DNA of 34,145 bases, taken from assembly GCF_001509485.1 (NCBI RefSeq), contig NZ_LLZI01000260.1:1-34145 (forward strand), read 5' to 3'. The notes under the pieces were generated by a model. The model was not told the origin of the DNA and made no database searches. It saw nothing but the letters and a program-made list of their open reading frames with translations. Origin of the DNA: Streptomyces sp. NRRL F-4489 (GTDB lineage Bacteria > Actinomycetota > Actinomycetes > Streptomycetales > Streptomycetaceae). Shown piece by piece: positions 1 through 9,818 of this stretch. How positions within the stretch are numbered: the first letter of the stretch is position 1; every line of letters starts with the position of its first letter. The position numbers and the translations under genes are program-made.

Positions 1-1489
1 CCTCGGCCCCCGCCCCGCCGATGGCCCCCACCGGCACCACCGCCGACACCCGGAAACCCCCCGCCTCGGTCGGCCCGGAGACGAACACCCCGCCCAGCGC
101 GGTCACCCGCTCCCGCATCCCGACCAGGCCGTTCCCGCCGCTCGGCAGCCCGGCGTCGGTCGCGCCGCGCTCCGAAGGACCGTTCTCCACCTGCACCGCC
201 ACCTCGCCGGCCCGGTGCGCCAGCCGCACCCGCGCCCGCGCGCCCGGCGCGTGCTTGTGCACGTTGGTCAGTGCCTCCTGCACCACCCGGTACACCGTCT
301 GCTCCACCCGCGCCGCATACCGGGGCCCACCGCCACCGGCCGCAGTACCGACACCGCTACCGCCGTCCCCGTCGCCGTCGCCGTCCCCGTCCAGCACCGA
401 GAACTCCACCGCCATCCCGGCCGCCCGCGACTGCTCCACCAGCGCGCCCAGCTCCGCCAGGCACGGCCCGTCCCCCGCCGGCTCCGCACCGCCCGCCGGC
501 TCCGCCGCGGCCCGGTCCGCCGCCGCCCCGTCACCCGGCGCCGCGCCCGACGGCTCCGCCGCGCCCCGCACCGGCGTCCGCGACAGCCGCGACGCCACCT
601 CCACCAGCCGCTCCGGCGCGTCCGAACCCGCCGCGCCGCGCGCCGCCGCCCCGTCCGCCGTCCGCAGCACCCCGAGCATCTCCCGCAGCTCCGTCAGCGC
701 CTGCCGGCCCATATCCCCCACCAGCGCGGCGTTCCGCGACGCCTTCTCCGGATCCTTCAGCGCCACCGCCTGCAACGCCGCCGCGTGCACCACCATCAGG
801 CTCACCCGGTGCGCCACCACGTCATGCATCTCCCGCGCGATCCGCGTCCGCTCCTCGTTGCGGGCCCACTCCGCCCGCTCCTCGGCCCGGTCCGCCAGCA
901 GCGACAGCTCCCGCTCCAGCCCGTCCGCCCGCTCCCGCAGACTCTCCACCAGCCGCCGCCGGGCCCCCACGTACAGGCCCCACAGCACCGGCGGCGCCGT
1001 CAGCACCAGCCCCACCGCCAGCGACATCACCGGCAGGAACCACCCCGGCGGATTGAAATCCGGCTCCGACGCCACGTCCTGCCGCATCCCGATGAACGTC
1101 GTCACCACCGTGGCGACCACCGTCATCCCGGCCAGCAGCCCGATGATCCGCCGCGGCACATCCGACGCCGCCAGCGTGTAGAGGCCGACCACCCCCAGCA
1201 GCGCGCCCATCTCCGCCGGCATCACCGCGACCGACACCAGCACCACCGCGACCGGCCACCGCCGCCGCACCAGCAGCACCGACCCGGCCACCAGCCCCAG
1301 CAGCACCCCCAGCACCACCGGCAGCCCCGCCTTGTGCGCGAACGGCACCCCCTCCGCACCGCACTCCGCCGCCGACACCACCGCCAGCAGCACATCCAGT
1401 ACGGCGCTGCGCCGCCGCGCCCACCACCACGGACCGCCGCCCGGCCCGCCTCTCACAGCCTCACTCACCCATGCCCCCGTCGCGGTCAT
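1..1489 (-). CDS. NarL-family sensor histidine kinase (3' end cut by window edge)
   Basis: Membrane-bound two-component sensor kinase. Reading leftward from ATG 1489 there is an open frame to the window edge (496 codons seen); the C-terminal end lies outside. The N-terminal half holds about four hydrophobic segments (roughly residues 45-150), then a coiled region and the HisKA_3 phosphoacceptor motif REMHDVVAHRVS with His222. The ATPase domain shows an N box (QEALTNVHKHAPG) and a G box (GNGLVGMRERV). Between these lies a long Ala/Gly/Pro-rich linker containing an Asp-Gly repeat encoded near 361-393. NarL-type kinases normally phosphorylate a LuxR-class response regulator encoded next door; that gene would lie left of the window. 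The stimulus cannot be read from sequence. Family assignment is secure. Confidence 0.9.
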   Translation of the reverse strand, partial: MTATGAWVSEAVRGGPGGGPWWWARRRSAVLDVLLAVVSAAECGAEGVPFAHKAGLPVVLGVLLGLVAGSVLLVRRRWPVAVVLVSVAVMPAEMGALLGVVGLYTLAASDVPRRIIGLLAGMTVVATVVTTFIGMRQDVASEPDFNPPGWFLPVMSLAVGLVLTAPPVLWGLYVGARRRLVESLRERADGLERELSLLADRAEERAEWARNEERTRIAREMHDVVAHRVSLMVVHAAALQAVALKDPEKASRNAALVGDMGRQALTELREMLGVLRTADGAAARGAAGSDAPERLVEVASRLSRTPVRGAAEPSGAAPGDGAAADRAAAEPAGGAEPAGDGPCLAELGALVEQSRAAGMAVEFSVLDGDGDGDGDGGSGVGTAAGGGGPRYAARVEQTVYRVVQEALTNVHKHAPGARARVRLAHRAGEVAVQVENGPSERGATDAGLPSGGNGLVGMRERVTALGGVFVSGPTEAGGFRVSAVVPVGAIGGAGAE

Positions 1490-1643
1490 ACCGCCCAGCC
1501 TACGGGCGCCACACCCCCTCCCCCGGGCCCCGCTCCCCTCTGCATCCGCCCCGCTACCGCCCCCTACGGGCGCCCATCCCTCGAACTGCTGAATCGCTCA
1601 CATTTCCGCCCACCACGCACCCCGCCCCCGCCAGCCTGTTCCC

Positions 1644-2522
1644 ATGACGTACACCACTCCGCACGGGCCCAGCCCGGACATCGAAGCCTTACGCACCCAG
1701 GCCGTGACCCTCCGCCGCGCCGGCCTCAGCCGCCGCCAGATCCGCGACCGGCTGCACATCCACAACAACGATCTCCTCAACCGCCTCCTCGAAGGGGTCC
1801 CTGCCCCGGACTGGACGAAGCGACCCAACGCGAAGGATGACCTCCGGGCGAAAGCCCGCGAATTGCGCGCACAGGGCTGGACCTACGACCGAATCCAGCT
1901 CGAACTGGGCTGTTCCAAGAGCTCGATCTCCCTGTGGGTCCGGGACATGCCGAAGCCGGACCGGACGCGCACCCGGGAGGAGGCTTCAGCGATCGCCCGT
2001 CGCGGCTGGGAAGCCACCCTCCGGAGGCGGGAGGAGGAACGGCAGCGAACGAAAGCGGAGGCGACTAAGGAGGTCGGTGCGCTTGCGGACCGGGAGCTGT
2101 TCCTCATCGGCGTCGGCCTCTACTGGGCCGAGGGCACGAAGGACAAGCCGCACGCCCGGCGGGAGCGCGTCGCCTTTGTCAACAGCGACCCCGGGATGAT
2201 CCAGGTCTTCCTGGCCTGGCTGAGGCTGCTCGGCGTAGAGCCGGAGCACCTGACGTACCGGGTGATGACCCACGCCACCGCGGATGTCGCAGCCGCCGAA
2301 CGCTACTGGGCCGACCTCGTGGGCATCGATACCGCGGAGCTCCAGAAGACGACGATCAAGAAGCACAACCCGAAGACCGTCCGCAAGAACACCGGCGAGG
2401 GGTACAACGGCTGCCTGGTGGTTGTGGTCCGGCAAAGCGCTGACCTATACCGTCGCATCGAGGGCTGGTGGTACGGCATAGTAGGGGGCGTCCGTGATCC
2501 CGGAGGATCAAAACGGACATAA
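1644..2522 (+). CDS. Double-HTH protein with LAGLIDADG-like core
   Basis: 292-residue protein of no established function. Residues about 12-50 and 63-102 each look like a resolvase/Hin-type helix-turn-helix (AGLSRRQIRDRL and GWTYDRIQLELGCSKSSIS). A basic, probably helical stretch (105-145) leads to a segment resembling a LAGLIDADG core: LIGVGLYWAEG at 154-164, with Glu163 where the catalytic acid sits, followed by VAFVNSDPGMIQVFLAWL (176-193). The end (253-280) resembles the closing strand-helix unit of such folds. Freestanding LAGLIDADG domains occur in homing nucleases and, without nuclease activity, in WhiA regulators, so DNA binding is likely and cleavage uncertain. The start has no clear ribosome binding site. 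The stop lies 6 nt before the tRNA-Gln gene, so the two may be co-transcribed. The LAGLIDADG reading is by eye. Confidence 0.75.
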   Translation: MTYTTPHGPSPDIEALRTQAVTLRRAGLSRRQIRDRLHIHNNDLLNRLLEGVPAPDWTKRPNAKDDLRAKARELRAQGWTYDRIQLELGCSKSSISLWVRDMPKPDRTRTREEASAIARRGWEATLRRREEERQRTKAEATKEVGALADRELFLIGVGLYWAEGTKDKPHARRERVAFVNSDPGMIQVFLAWLRLLGVEPEHLTYRVMTHATADVAAAERYWADLVGIDTAELQKTTIKKHNPKTVRKNTGEGYNGCLVVVVRQSADLYRRIEGWWYGIVGGVRDPGGSKRT

Positions 2523-2528
2523 AAGTAA

Positions 2529-2599
2529 TCCCGGGTCGTCTAAGGGCAAGACGGTAGATTTTGGTTCTACTTATGGGGGTTCGAGTCCTCCCCCGGGAG
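2529..2599 (+). tRNA. tRNA-Gln (anticodon TTG)
   Basis: A complete cloverleaf can be folded. Acceptor stem 2529-2535 pairs with 2592-2598, with discriminator G2599. The D arm has three pairs (2538-2540/2550-2552). The anticodon stem is 2554-2558/2566-2570 with loop TTTTGGT, placing TTG at 2561-2563, which reads the Gln codon CAA. The T arm is 2575-2579/2587-2591 with loop TTCGAGT. CCA is not encoded, as is common in Streptomyces. It is followed by a strong hairpin. No duplicated 3' end that would mark an integrated element was seen in the window. Confidence 0.93.
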
Positions 2600-2610
2600 C
2601 AAAAGCACAC

Positions 2611-2636
2611 GGGTCCCGACCATCCGGTCGGGACCC
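2611..2636 (+). terminator. Intrinsic terminator-like hairpin after tRNA-Gln
   Basis: A perfect 11-bp stem (2611-2621 with 2626-2636) closes a 4-nt loop (ATCC), 11 nt after the tRNA. The following tract is only weakly T-rich (CTCGTTT), typical of Streptomyces terminators. It probably ends the tRNA transcript before glmU. Confidence 0.75.
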
Positions 2637-2669
2637 GCGCTCGTTTCCCCCGCAAAACGCCCCGGTATC

Positions 2670-2692
2670 CTTCGGGTGACCACCACCCGAAG
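2670..2692 (+). promoter_or_regulatory. Hairpin in glmU leader
   Basis: A perfect 9-bp inverted repeat (2670-2678 with 2684-2692, 5-nt loop) lies 13 nt before the GAAGG ribosome binding site of glmU. A weak -10-like TATCCT (2666-2671) overlaps its left arm. It could be an operator or a leader RNA hairpin; the sequence does not decide between them. Confidence 0.45.
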
Positions 2693-2717
2693 TAGCCAAG
2701 AAGCCGAAGGGCATTCC

Positions 2718-4205
2718 GTGAGCGCCAACCGCCCGGCCGCCGTCGTCGTTCTCGCAGCGGGTGAGGGAACCCGCATGAAGTCGACGACCCCCAAGGTCCT
2801 GCACGCGATCTGCGGCCGCTCCCTCGTCGGCCATGTCGTCGCCGCCGCCCGTGAGCTGGACCCCGAGCATCTCGTCGTGGTCGTCGGCCACGCCCGCGAG
2901 CAGGTGCGCGAGCACCTCGCCGCGATCGACCCCGCCGCCCGCACCGCCGTGCAGCACGAGCAGAAGGGCACCGGGCACGCCGTCCGCACCGCGCTCGAGG
3001 AGCTGACCGGCGACGGCGTCACGCTCGACGGCACGGTCGTCGTGGTCTGCGGTGACACCCCGCTGCTGACCGGCGAGACGCTGCGGAAGCTGAGCGGTAC
3101 GCACGCGGCGGACGGCAACGCCGTGACGGTGCTGTCGGCCGAGGTGCCGGACGCCACCGGCTACGGCCGGATCGTGCGCGACGGGGCCAGCGGCGCGGTC
3201 ACCGCGATCGTCGAGCACAAGGACGCCACCGACGCCCAGCGCGCGATCCGGGAGATCAACTCCGGGGTGTTCGCGTTCGACGCGCGGCTGCTGGCCGAGG
3301 CGCTGGGCAAGGTGCGGACGGACAACAGCCAGGGTGAGGAGTACCTCACGGACGTCCTGGGGATACTGCGCGCGGACGGGCACCGGGTGGGCGCCGCCGT
3401 GGCCGCGGACCACCGGGAGATCCTGGGCATCAACAACCGCGTGCAGCTCGCCGAGGCGCGGCGGCTGCTGAACGGCCGGCTGCTGGAGCGGGCGATGCTG
3501 GCCGGTGTGACGGTGGTGGACCCGGCGTCGACGTGGGTGGATGTGTCGGTGACGTTCGGGCAGGACGCGACGGTGCTGCCGGGTACGCAGCTGCTGGGGG
3601 CGACGCACATCGGCGAGGGCGCCGAGGTGGGTCCGCATTCGCGGCTGTCGGACACCCAGGTCGGGGCCGGGGCGTCGGTGTCGTTCACGGTGGCGGACGG
3701 CGCCGAGGTCGGTCCGCAGGCGTCGGTGGGTCCGTACGCGTATCTGCGTCCGGGGACGGTGCTGGGCCACAAGGCGAAGGCCGGCACGTACGTGGAGATG
3801 AAGAACGCGCGGATCGGTGAGGGGACGAAGGTCCCGCACCTGTCGTACGTGGGCGACGCGACGATCGGTGAGTACACCAACATCGGCGCGGCGAGCGTGT
3901 TCGTGAACTACGACGGTGAGGCCAAGCACCACACGACGGTCGGGTCGCACTGCAAGACGGGGTCGGACAACATGTTCGTGGCGCCCGTCACGATCGGGGA
4001 CGGCGCGTACACCGCGGCGGGTTCGGTCATCACCAAGGATGTGCCCCCGGGTTCGCTGGCGGTCGCGCGCGGCCAGCAGCGGAACATCGAGGGCTGGGTC
4101 GCGCGCAAGCGGCCCGGAAGTGCCGCCGCGCAGGCCGCTTCGGCCGCTCGCCAGGAGTCGGAGCCGGGCCAGGGTGCCGGCCGGGATTCCGGTGGCGAGC
4201 GGTGA
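2718..4205 (+). CDS. glmU: Bifunctional UDP-GlcNAc pyrophosphorylase / GlcN-1-P acetyltransferase
   Basis: Makes UDP-N-acetylglucosamine, the cytoplasmic precursor of peptidoglycan and other glycans, by acetylating glucosamine-1-phosphate and then transferring UMP. The N-terminal Rossmann-like domain has LAAGEGTRMKSTTPK (12-26), QKGTGHA (82-88) and GDTP (112-115). The C-terminal half is a left-handed beta-helix of hexapeptide repeats (about 265-455), with the presumed catalytic His374 in KVPHLSYVGD. After residue 465 comes an Ala/Gln/Ser-rich tail. The start is GTG 2718, preceded by GAAGG; the upstream in-frame ATG 2676 lies inside a leader hairpin and lacks a ribosome binding site. 495 residues, slightly longer than E. 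coli GlmU because of the tail. Followed 76 nt later by prs. Confidence 0.97.
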   Translation: MSANRPAAVVVLAAGEGTRMKSTTPKVLHAICGRSLVGHVVAAARELDPEHLVVVVGHAREQVREHLAAIDPAARTAVQHEQKGTGHAVRTALEELTGDGVTLDGTVVVVCGDTPLLTGETLRKLSGTHAADGNAVTVLSAEVPDATGYGRIVRDGASGAVTAIVEHKDATDAQRAIREINSGVFAFDARLLAEALGKVRTDNSQGEEYLTDVLGILRADGHRVGAAVAADHREILGINNRVQLAEARRLLNGRLLERAMLAGVTVVDPASTWVDVSVTFGQDATVLPGTQLLGATHIGEGAEVGPHSRLSDTQVGAGASVSFTVADGAEVGPQASVGPYAYLRPGTVLGHKAKAGTYVEMKNARIGEGTKVPHLSYVGDATIGEYTNIGAASVFVNYDGEAKHHTTVGSHCKTGSDNMFVAPVTIGDGAYTAAGSVITKDVPPGSLAVARGQQRNIEGWVARKRPGSAAAQAASAARQESEPGQGAGRDSGGER

Positions 4206-4219
4206 TTGTGCCGACGACG

Positions 4220-4241
4220 GGTACGCCGTGCGGGGCGTACC
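4220..4241 (+). terminator. Short hairpin between glmU and prs
   Basis: Stem GGTACGCC / GGCGTACC (4220-4227 with 4234-4241) and a 6-nt loop sit 15 nt after the glmU stop. There is no T tract, so it may attenuate or protect a 3' end rather than fully terminate. Confidence 0.4.
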
Positions 4242-4281
4242 GTGATGAGCGCACGCAAACTGTGATGCAAGGAGATTTGCT

Positions 4282-5256
4282 GTGACCGGGATCAAGACGA
4301 CCGGCGAGAAGAAGCTGATGCTCTTCTCCGGCCGCGCCCACCCCGAGCTTGCCGAGGAGGTCGCGCACCAGCTGGGTGTGGGCCTGGTCCCGACGAAGGC
4401 TTTCGACTTCGCGAACGGCGAGATCTACGTTCGCTATCAGGAGTCGGCGCGCGGCGCGGACTGCTTCCTGATCCAGAGCCACACGGCTCCGATCAATAAG
4501 TGGATCATGGAACAGCTGATCATGATCGATGCGCTGAAGCGGGCTTCGGCCCGGAGCATCACCGTGGTCGTGCCGTTCTACGGCTATGCGCGGCAGGACA
4601 AGAAGCACCGCGGCCGGGAGCCGATTTCGGCCCGGCTGATCGCGGATCTGATGAAGACGGCGGGCGCGGACCGCATCGTCACGGTGGATCTGCACACGGA
4701 TCAGATCATGGGCTTCTTCGACGGCCCGGTGGACCATCTGTTCGCGCTGCCGGTGCTGGCGGATTACGTGGGCGCGAAGGTGGACCGGGACAAGCTGACG
4801 GTGGTCTCGCCGGACGCGGGCCGGGTGCGGGTGGCGGACCGGTGGTGCGACCGGCTGGGTGCGCCGCTGGCGATCGTGCACAAGCGCCGGGACAAGGACG
4901 TGGCGAATCAGGTCACGGTCCACGAGGTGGTCGGTGATGTGAAGGGCCGGGTGTGTGTCCTGGTCGACGACATGATCGACACCGGTGGCACGATCTGCGC
5001 GGCGGCGGAGGCGCTGTTCGCCAATGGCGCGGCGGATGTGATCGTGACGGCGACGCACGGTGTGCTGTCGGGTCCGGCGGCGGACCGGCTGAAGAATTCG
5101 AAGGTGAGCGAGTTCGTGTTCACGAATACGCTGCCGACGCCTTCGGAGCTGGAGCTGGACAAGATCACGGTGCTGTCGATGGCGCCGACGATCGCGCGGG
5201 CGCTGCGTGAGGTGTTCGAGGACGGTTCGGTGACGAGCCTGTTCGACGAGCAGTGA
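4282..5256 (+). CDS. prs: Ribose-phosphate pyrophosphokinase
   Basis: Makes PRPP from ribose-5-phosphate and ATP for nucleotide, His and Trp synthesis; cytosolic. Residues seen: the ATP-binding flexible loop region VPFYGYARQDKKHRGRE (97-113), His138 in the metal-binding motif DLHTDQI, and the PRPP-binding loop VDDMIDTGGT (228-237). 324 residues is normal for the class I enzyme. The GTG start at 4282 follows AAGGAG with good spacing. The pairing with glmU upstream is the usual glmU-prs order of Gram-positive bacteria and couples sugar-nucleotide and PRPP supply. Confidence 0.97.
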   Translation: MTGIKTTGEKKLMLFSGRAHPELAEEVAHQLGVGLVPTKAFDFANGEIYVRYQESARGADCFLIQSHTAPINKWIMEQLIMIDALKRASARSITVVVPFYGYARQDKKHRGREPISARLIADLMKTAGADRIVTVDLHTDQIMGFFDGPVDHLFALPVLADYVGAKVDRDKLTVVSPDAGRVRVADRWCDRLGAPLAIVHKRRDKDVANQVTVHEVVGDVKGRVCVLVDDMIDTGGTICAAAEALFANGAADVIVTATHGVLSGPAADRLKNSKVSEFVFTNTLPTPSELELDKITVLSMAPTIARALREVFEDGSVTSLFDEQ

Positions 5257-5297
5257 GCCGAGCTGTGAGCTAGCAGTCGCTAGATCGATTTTCGGGG

Positions 5298-5346
5298 CGG
5301 CCTCCCGGCCGGGTAGACTCTGCGAGTTGCTCGGCGAGGGAGGCCG
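5298..5346 (+). promoter_or_regulatory. Inverted repeat in prs-rplY intergenic region
   Basis: A perfect 9-bp inverted repeat (5298-5306 with 5338-5346) encloses 31 nt. A -10-like TAGACT (5314-5319) lies inside the loop, so the repeat may be an operator around a promoter. Alternatively it is a leader RNA fold for rplY, about 100 nt upstream of its start. The region 5257-5450 has no other feature I can name. Confidence 0.4.
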
Positions 5347-5450
5347 TACTCATGTGGTGCGGCGGTCCGTTATCGACGCGCTCTTCGTAGCAGGTCTGTC
5401 GTGGGCCGGGTGACGTTCCGCAGAGTTCGTCAGATTACGAGGAGTGCGAG

Positions 5451-6032
5451 ATGGCTGAGATCAAGCTGACCGCTGAGGCCCGGAACGACTTCGGCAAGGG
5501 CGCCGCCCGCCGTCTGCGCCGTGAGGCGAAGGTTCCGGCGGTCATTTACGGTCACGGCGCGGAGCCGAAGCACGTGGCGGTCGACAGCCACGCGCTGATG
5601 ATGGCGCTGAAGACCCCGAACGCGCTGATCCGCCTGGAGGGCGAGGGCGGCAACGAGCTGGTCATCCCGAAGGCCGTCCAGCGTGAGGCGATCCGCCGCT
5701 TCCTGGTGCACGTGGACTTCCTGGCCGTGAAGAAGGGCGAGAAGGTCTCCGTCGAGATCCCGATCCACACCGAGGGCGACCTGGCCCCGGGCGGCAACCT
5801 CCTCGAGCACCTGCTGGACACCCTGCCGGTCGAGGCCGAGGCGACCCACATCCCGGAGTCGGTGACGGTGTCGATCGCGGGTCTGGACGCCGGTCACACG
5901 GTGCTGGCGAAGGACATCGCGCTGCCGGCCGGTACGTCGCTGGCGGTCGAGGAGGACACCCCGGTTCTGCAGGTCGTGGCCGCGCAGGCCGAGGCTCCGG
6001 CCGAGTCCGAGGGTGAGGGCGAGGAGGGCTGA
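5451..6032 (+). CDS. rplY: 50S ribosomal protein L25 / general stress protein Ctc
   Basis: Binds 5S rRNA in the large ribosomal subunit; the long Ctc/TL5 form is also stress-linked in other bacteria. Residues 1-90 are the L25 domain (GKGAARRLRREAKVPAVIYG). Residues about 98-180 are the beta-barrel TL5-type C-terminal domain (EIPIHTEGDLAPGG, VSIAGLDAGHTVLAKDI). The protein ends in an acidic Glu/Gly tail. 193 residues is normal for the two-domain actinobacterial form. The ATG is preceded by a GAGGAG-like site. pth follows, as in many bacteria, placing two translation-support genes together. Confidence 0.96.
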   Translation: MAEIKLTAEARNDFGKGAARRLRREAKVPAVIYGHGAEPKHVAVDSHALMMALKTPNALIRLEGEGGNELVIPKAVQREAIRRFLVHVDFLAVKKGEKVSVEIPIHTEGDLAPGGNLLEHLLDTLPVEAEATHIPESVTVSIAGLDAGHTVLAKDIALPAGTSLAVEEDTPVLQVVAAQAEAPAESEGEGEEG

Positions 6033-6053
6033 GCCTTCTCGCGGTAGTTTCTT

Positions 6054-6099
6054 CCCAACCGCTGTCGCGGCGCCGGGCGGCGCCGGGGCGGCGGTTGGG
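6054..6099 (+). terminator. Hairpin between rplY and pth
   Basis: A perfect 9-bp stem (6054-6062 with 6091-6099) encloses a GC-rich loop that can itself fold (GGCGCC repeats). It is followed by TCGTTTT. It could terminate or attenuate transcription after rplY. The pth ribosome binding site begins only 8 nt downstream, so it would also reduce read-through into pth. Confidence 0.55.
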
Positions 6100-6120
6100 T
6101 CGTTTTGAGGAGACGTGGAC

Positions 6121-6711
6121 ATGACGGATGCGGCGAGCCCCTGGCTCATCGTGGGGCTGGGCAATCCGGGCCCGGAGTACGCGGGCAACCGCCACAACGT
6201 GGGTTTCCTGGTGGCGGATCTGCTGGCGGGGCGGATGGGCGGCCGTTTCAAGGCGCACAAGGCGCGGGCCCAGGTGGTGGAGGGGCGGGTCGGTGCGCCG
6301 GGTCCGTCGAGCCGCCGGGTGGTGGTGGCCAAGCCGTCGTCGTTCATGAATCTCTCGGGTGGTCCGGTGACGGCGCTGCGGGATTTCTACAAGGTGCCGG
6401 TGGAGCGGATCGTGGTGGTCCATGACGAGCTGGACATCGATTACGGCGCGCTGCGGCTGAAGCTGGGCGGCGGGGACAACGGGCACAACGGTCTGAAGTC
6501 GATCACGAAGTCGCTGGGTGCGGAGTACCACCGGGTGCGGTTCGGGATCGGGCGGCCGCCGGGGCGGATGCCGGTGGCGGATTTCGTGCTGAGGGATTTC
6601 TCGTCGGCGGAGCGCCGGGAGCTGGACTACTTCGTGGACCGGGCGGCGGACGCGGTGGAGACGCTGCTGGTCGACGGTCTGGAGCGGGCGCAGTCGACGT
6701 ACAACACGTGA
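6121..6711 (+). CDS. pth: Peptidyl-tRNA hydrolase
   Basis: Cleaves the ester bond of peptidyl-tRNAs dropped by ribosomes, recycling tRNA; essential and cytosolic. The family residues are present: Asn15 in [15 protein letters not shown], catalytic His25, Asn77 in KPSSFMN, Asp102 in [11 protein letters not shown], and Asn123 in [12 protein letters not shown], corresponding to E. coli N10/H20/N68/D93/N114. 196 residues from ATG 6121. GAGGAG at 6107-6112 gives an 8-nt spacing to this ATG but only 2 nt to the in-frame GTG 6115, so ATG is preferred. It is separated from rplY by a hairpin. Confidence 0.96.
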   Translation: MTDAASPWLIVGLGNPGPEYAGNRHNVGFLVADLLAGRMGGRFKAHKARAQVVEGRVGAPGPSSRRVVVAKPSSFMNLSGGPVTALRDFYKVPVERIVVVHDELDIDYGALRLKLGGGDNGHNGLKSITKSLGAEYHRVRFGIGRPPGRMPVADFVLRDFSSAERRELDYFVDRAADAVETLLVDGLERAQSTYNT

Positions 6712-6730
6712 GGCGCGCGCCGGTGGCGTG

Positions 6731-6773
6731 AACGGCGGGCCCGTCCGGAGGTGTTCGGGCGGGGCCCGCCGTT
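6731..6773. terminator. Bidirectional terminator between pth and ppc
   Basis: A perfect 12-bp stem (6731-6742 with 6762-6773) is followed on the + strand by TTC and preceded by AA, so it is usable in both directions. It sits between the convergent stops of pth and ppc. The enclosed 19 nt can form a small inner hairpin. Confidence 0.8.
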
Positions 6774-6793
6774 TTCGTACGTGCGCCCCTGGG

Positions 6794-9556
<2,763 letters not shown>

Positions 9557-9749
9557 AGGTGCGGCTCCTTGCAGGGATGGTGCAGTCATTGAGCACGTCT
9601 GGGCGGGTGGCGGACCGCGCTGTCCGACGTCCCCAGGATAGGTGTCCCGGCCGGGCGGGGATCACACCGTCCGCAAGGTGGGATCCGGTGCGGCGGGCGG
9701 GTGCCGGAGCCTGTCACGCCCTTGCCCGCGGCGGTGTCGCTGCCATACT

Positions 9750-9776
9750 TACGAGACCGTAGGTTACGGTCCCGTA
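9750..9776. promoter_or_regulatory. Palindromic operator upstream of desaturase
   Basis: Half-site TACGAGACCGTA (9750-9761) faces TACGGTCCCGTA (9765-9776) across GGT, with one mismatch per 12-nt arm. A -35/-10 pair (TTGCCC 9722-9727, CATACT 9744-9749, spacer 16) would place the operator over the transcription start. The likely ligand protein is the TetR regulator two genes on (10849-11595), by analogy with TetR-type regulators of desaturase genes such as DesT. That assignment is inference. Confidence 0.75.
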
Positions 9777-9818
9777 GGGCCGTAGCCGTGCCCCCGAGCC
9801 CCCGACGAGGGACACCAT

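Noticed and set aside
2529..2599. tRNA-Gln as an integration site of a mobile element
   Set aside because: No second copy of the tRNA 3' end, integrase or phage-like gene was found on either side.
2571..4295. 574-codon open frame opposite glmU
   Set aside because: His/Arg/Val-rich shadow; it also crosses the tRNA terminator and the glmU leader.
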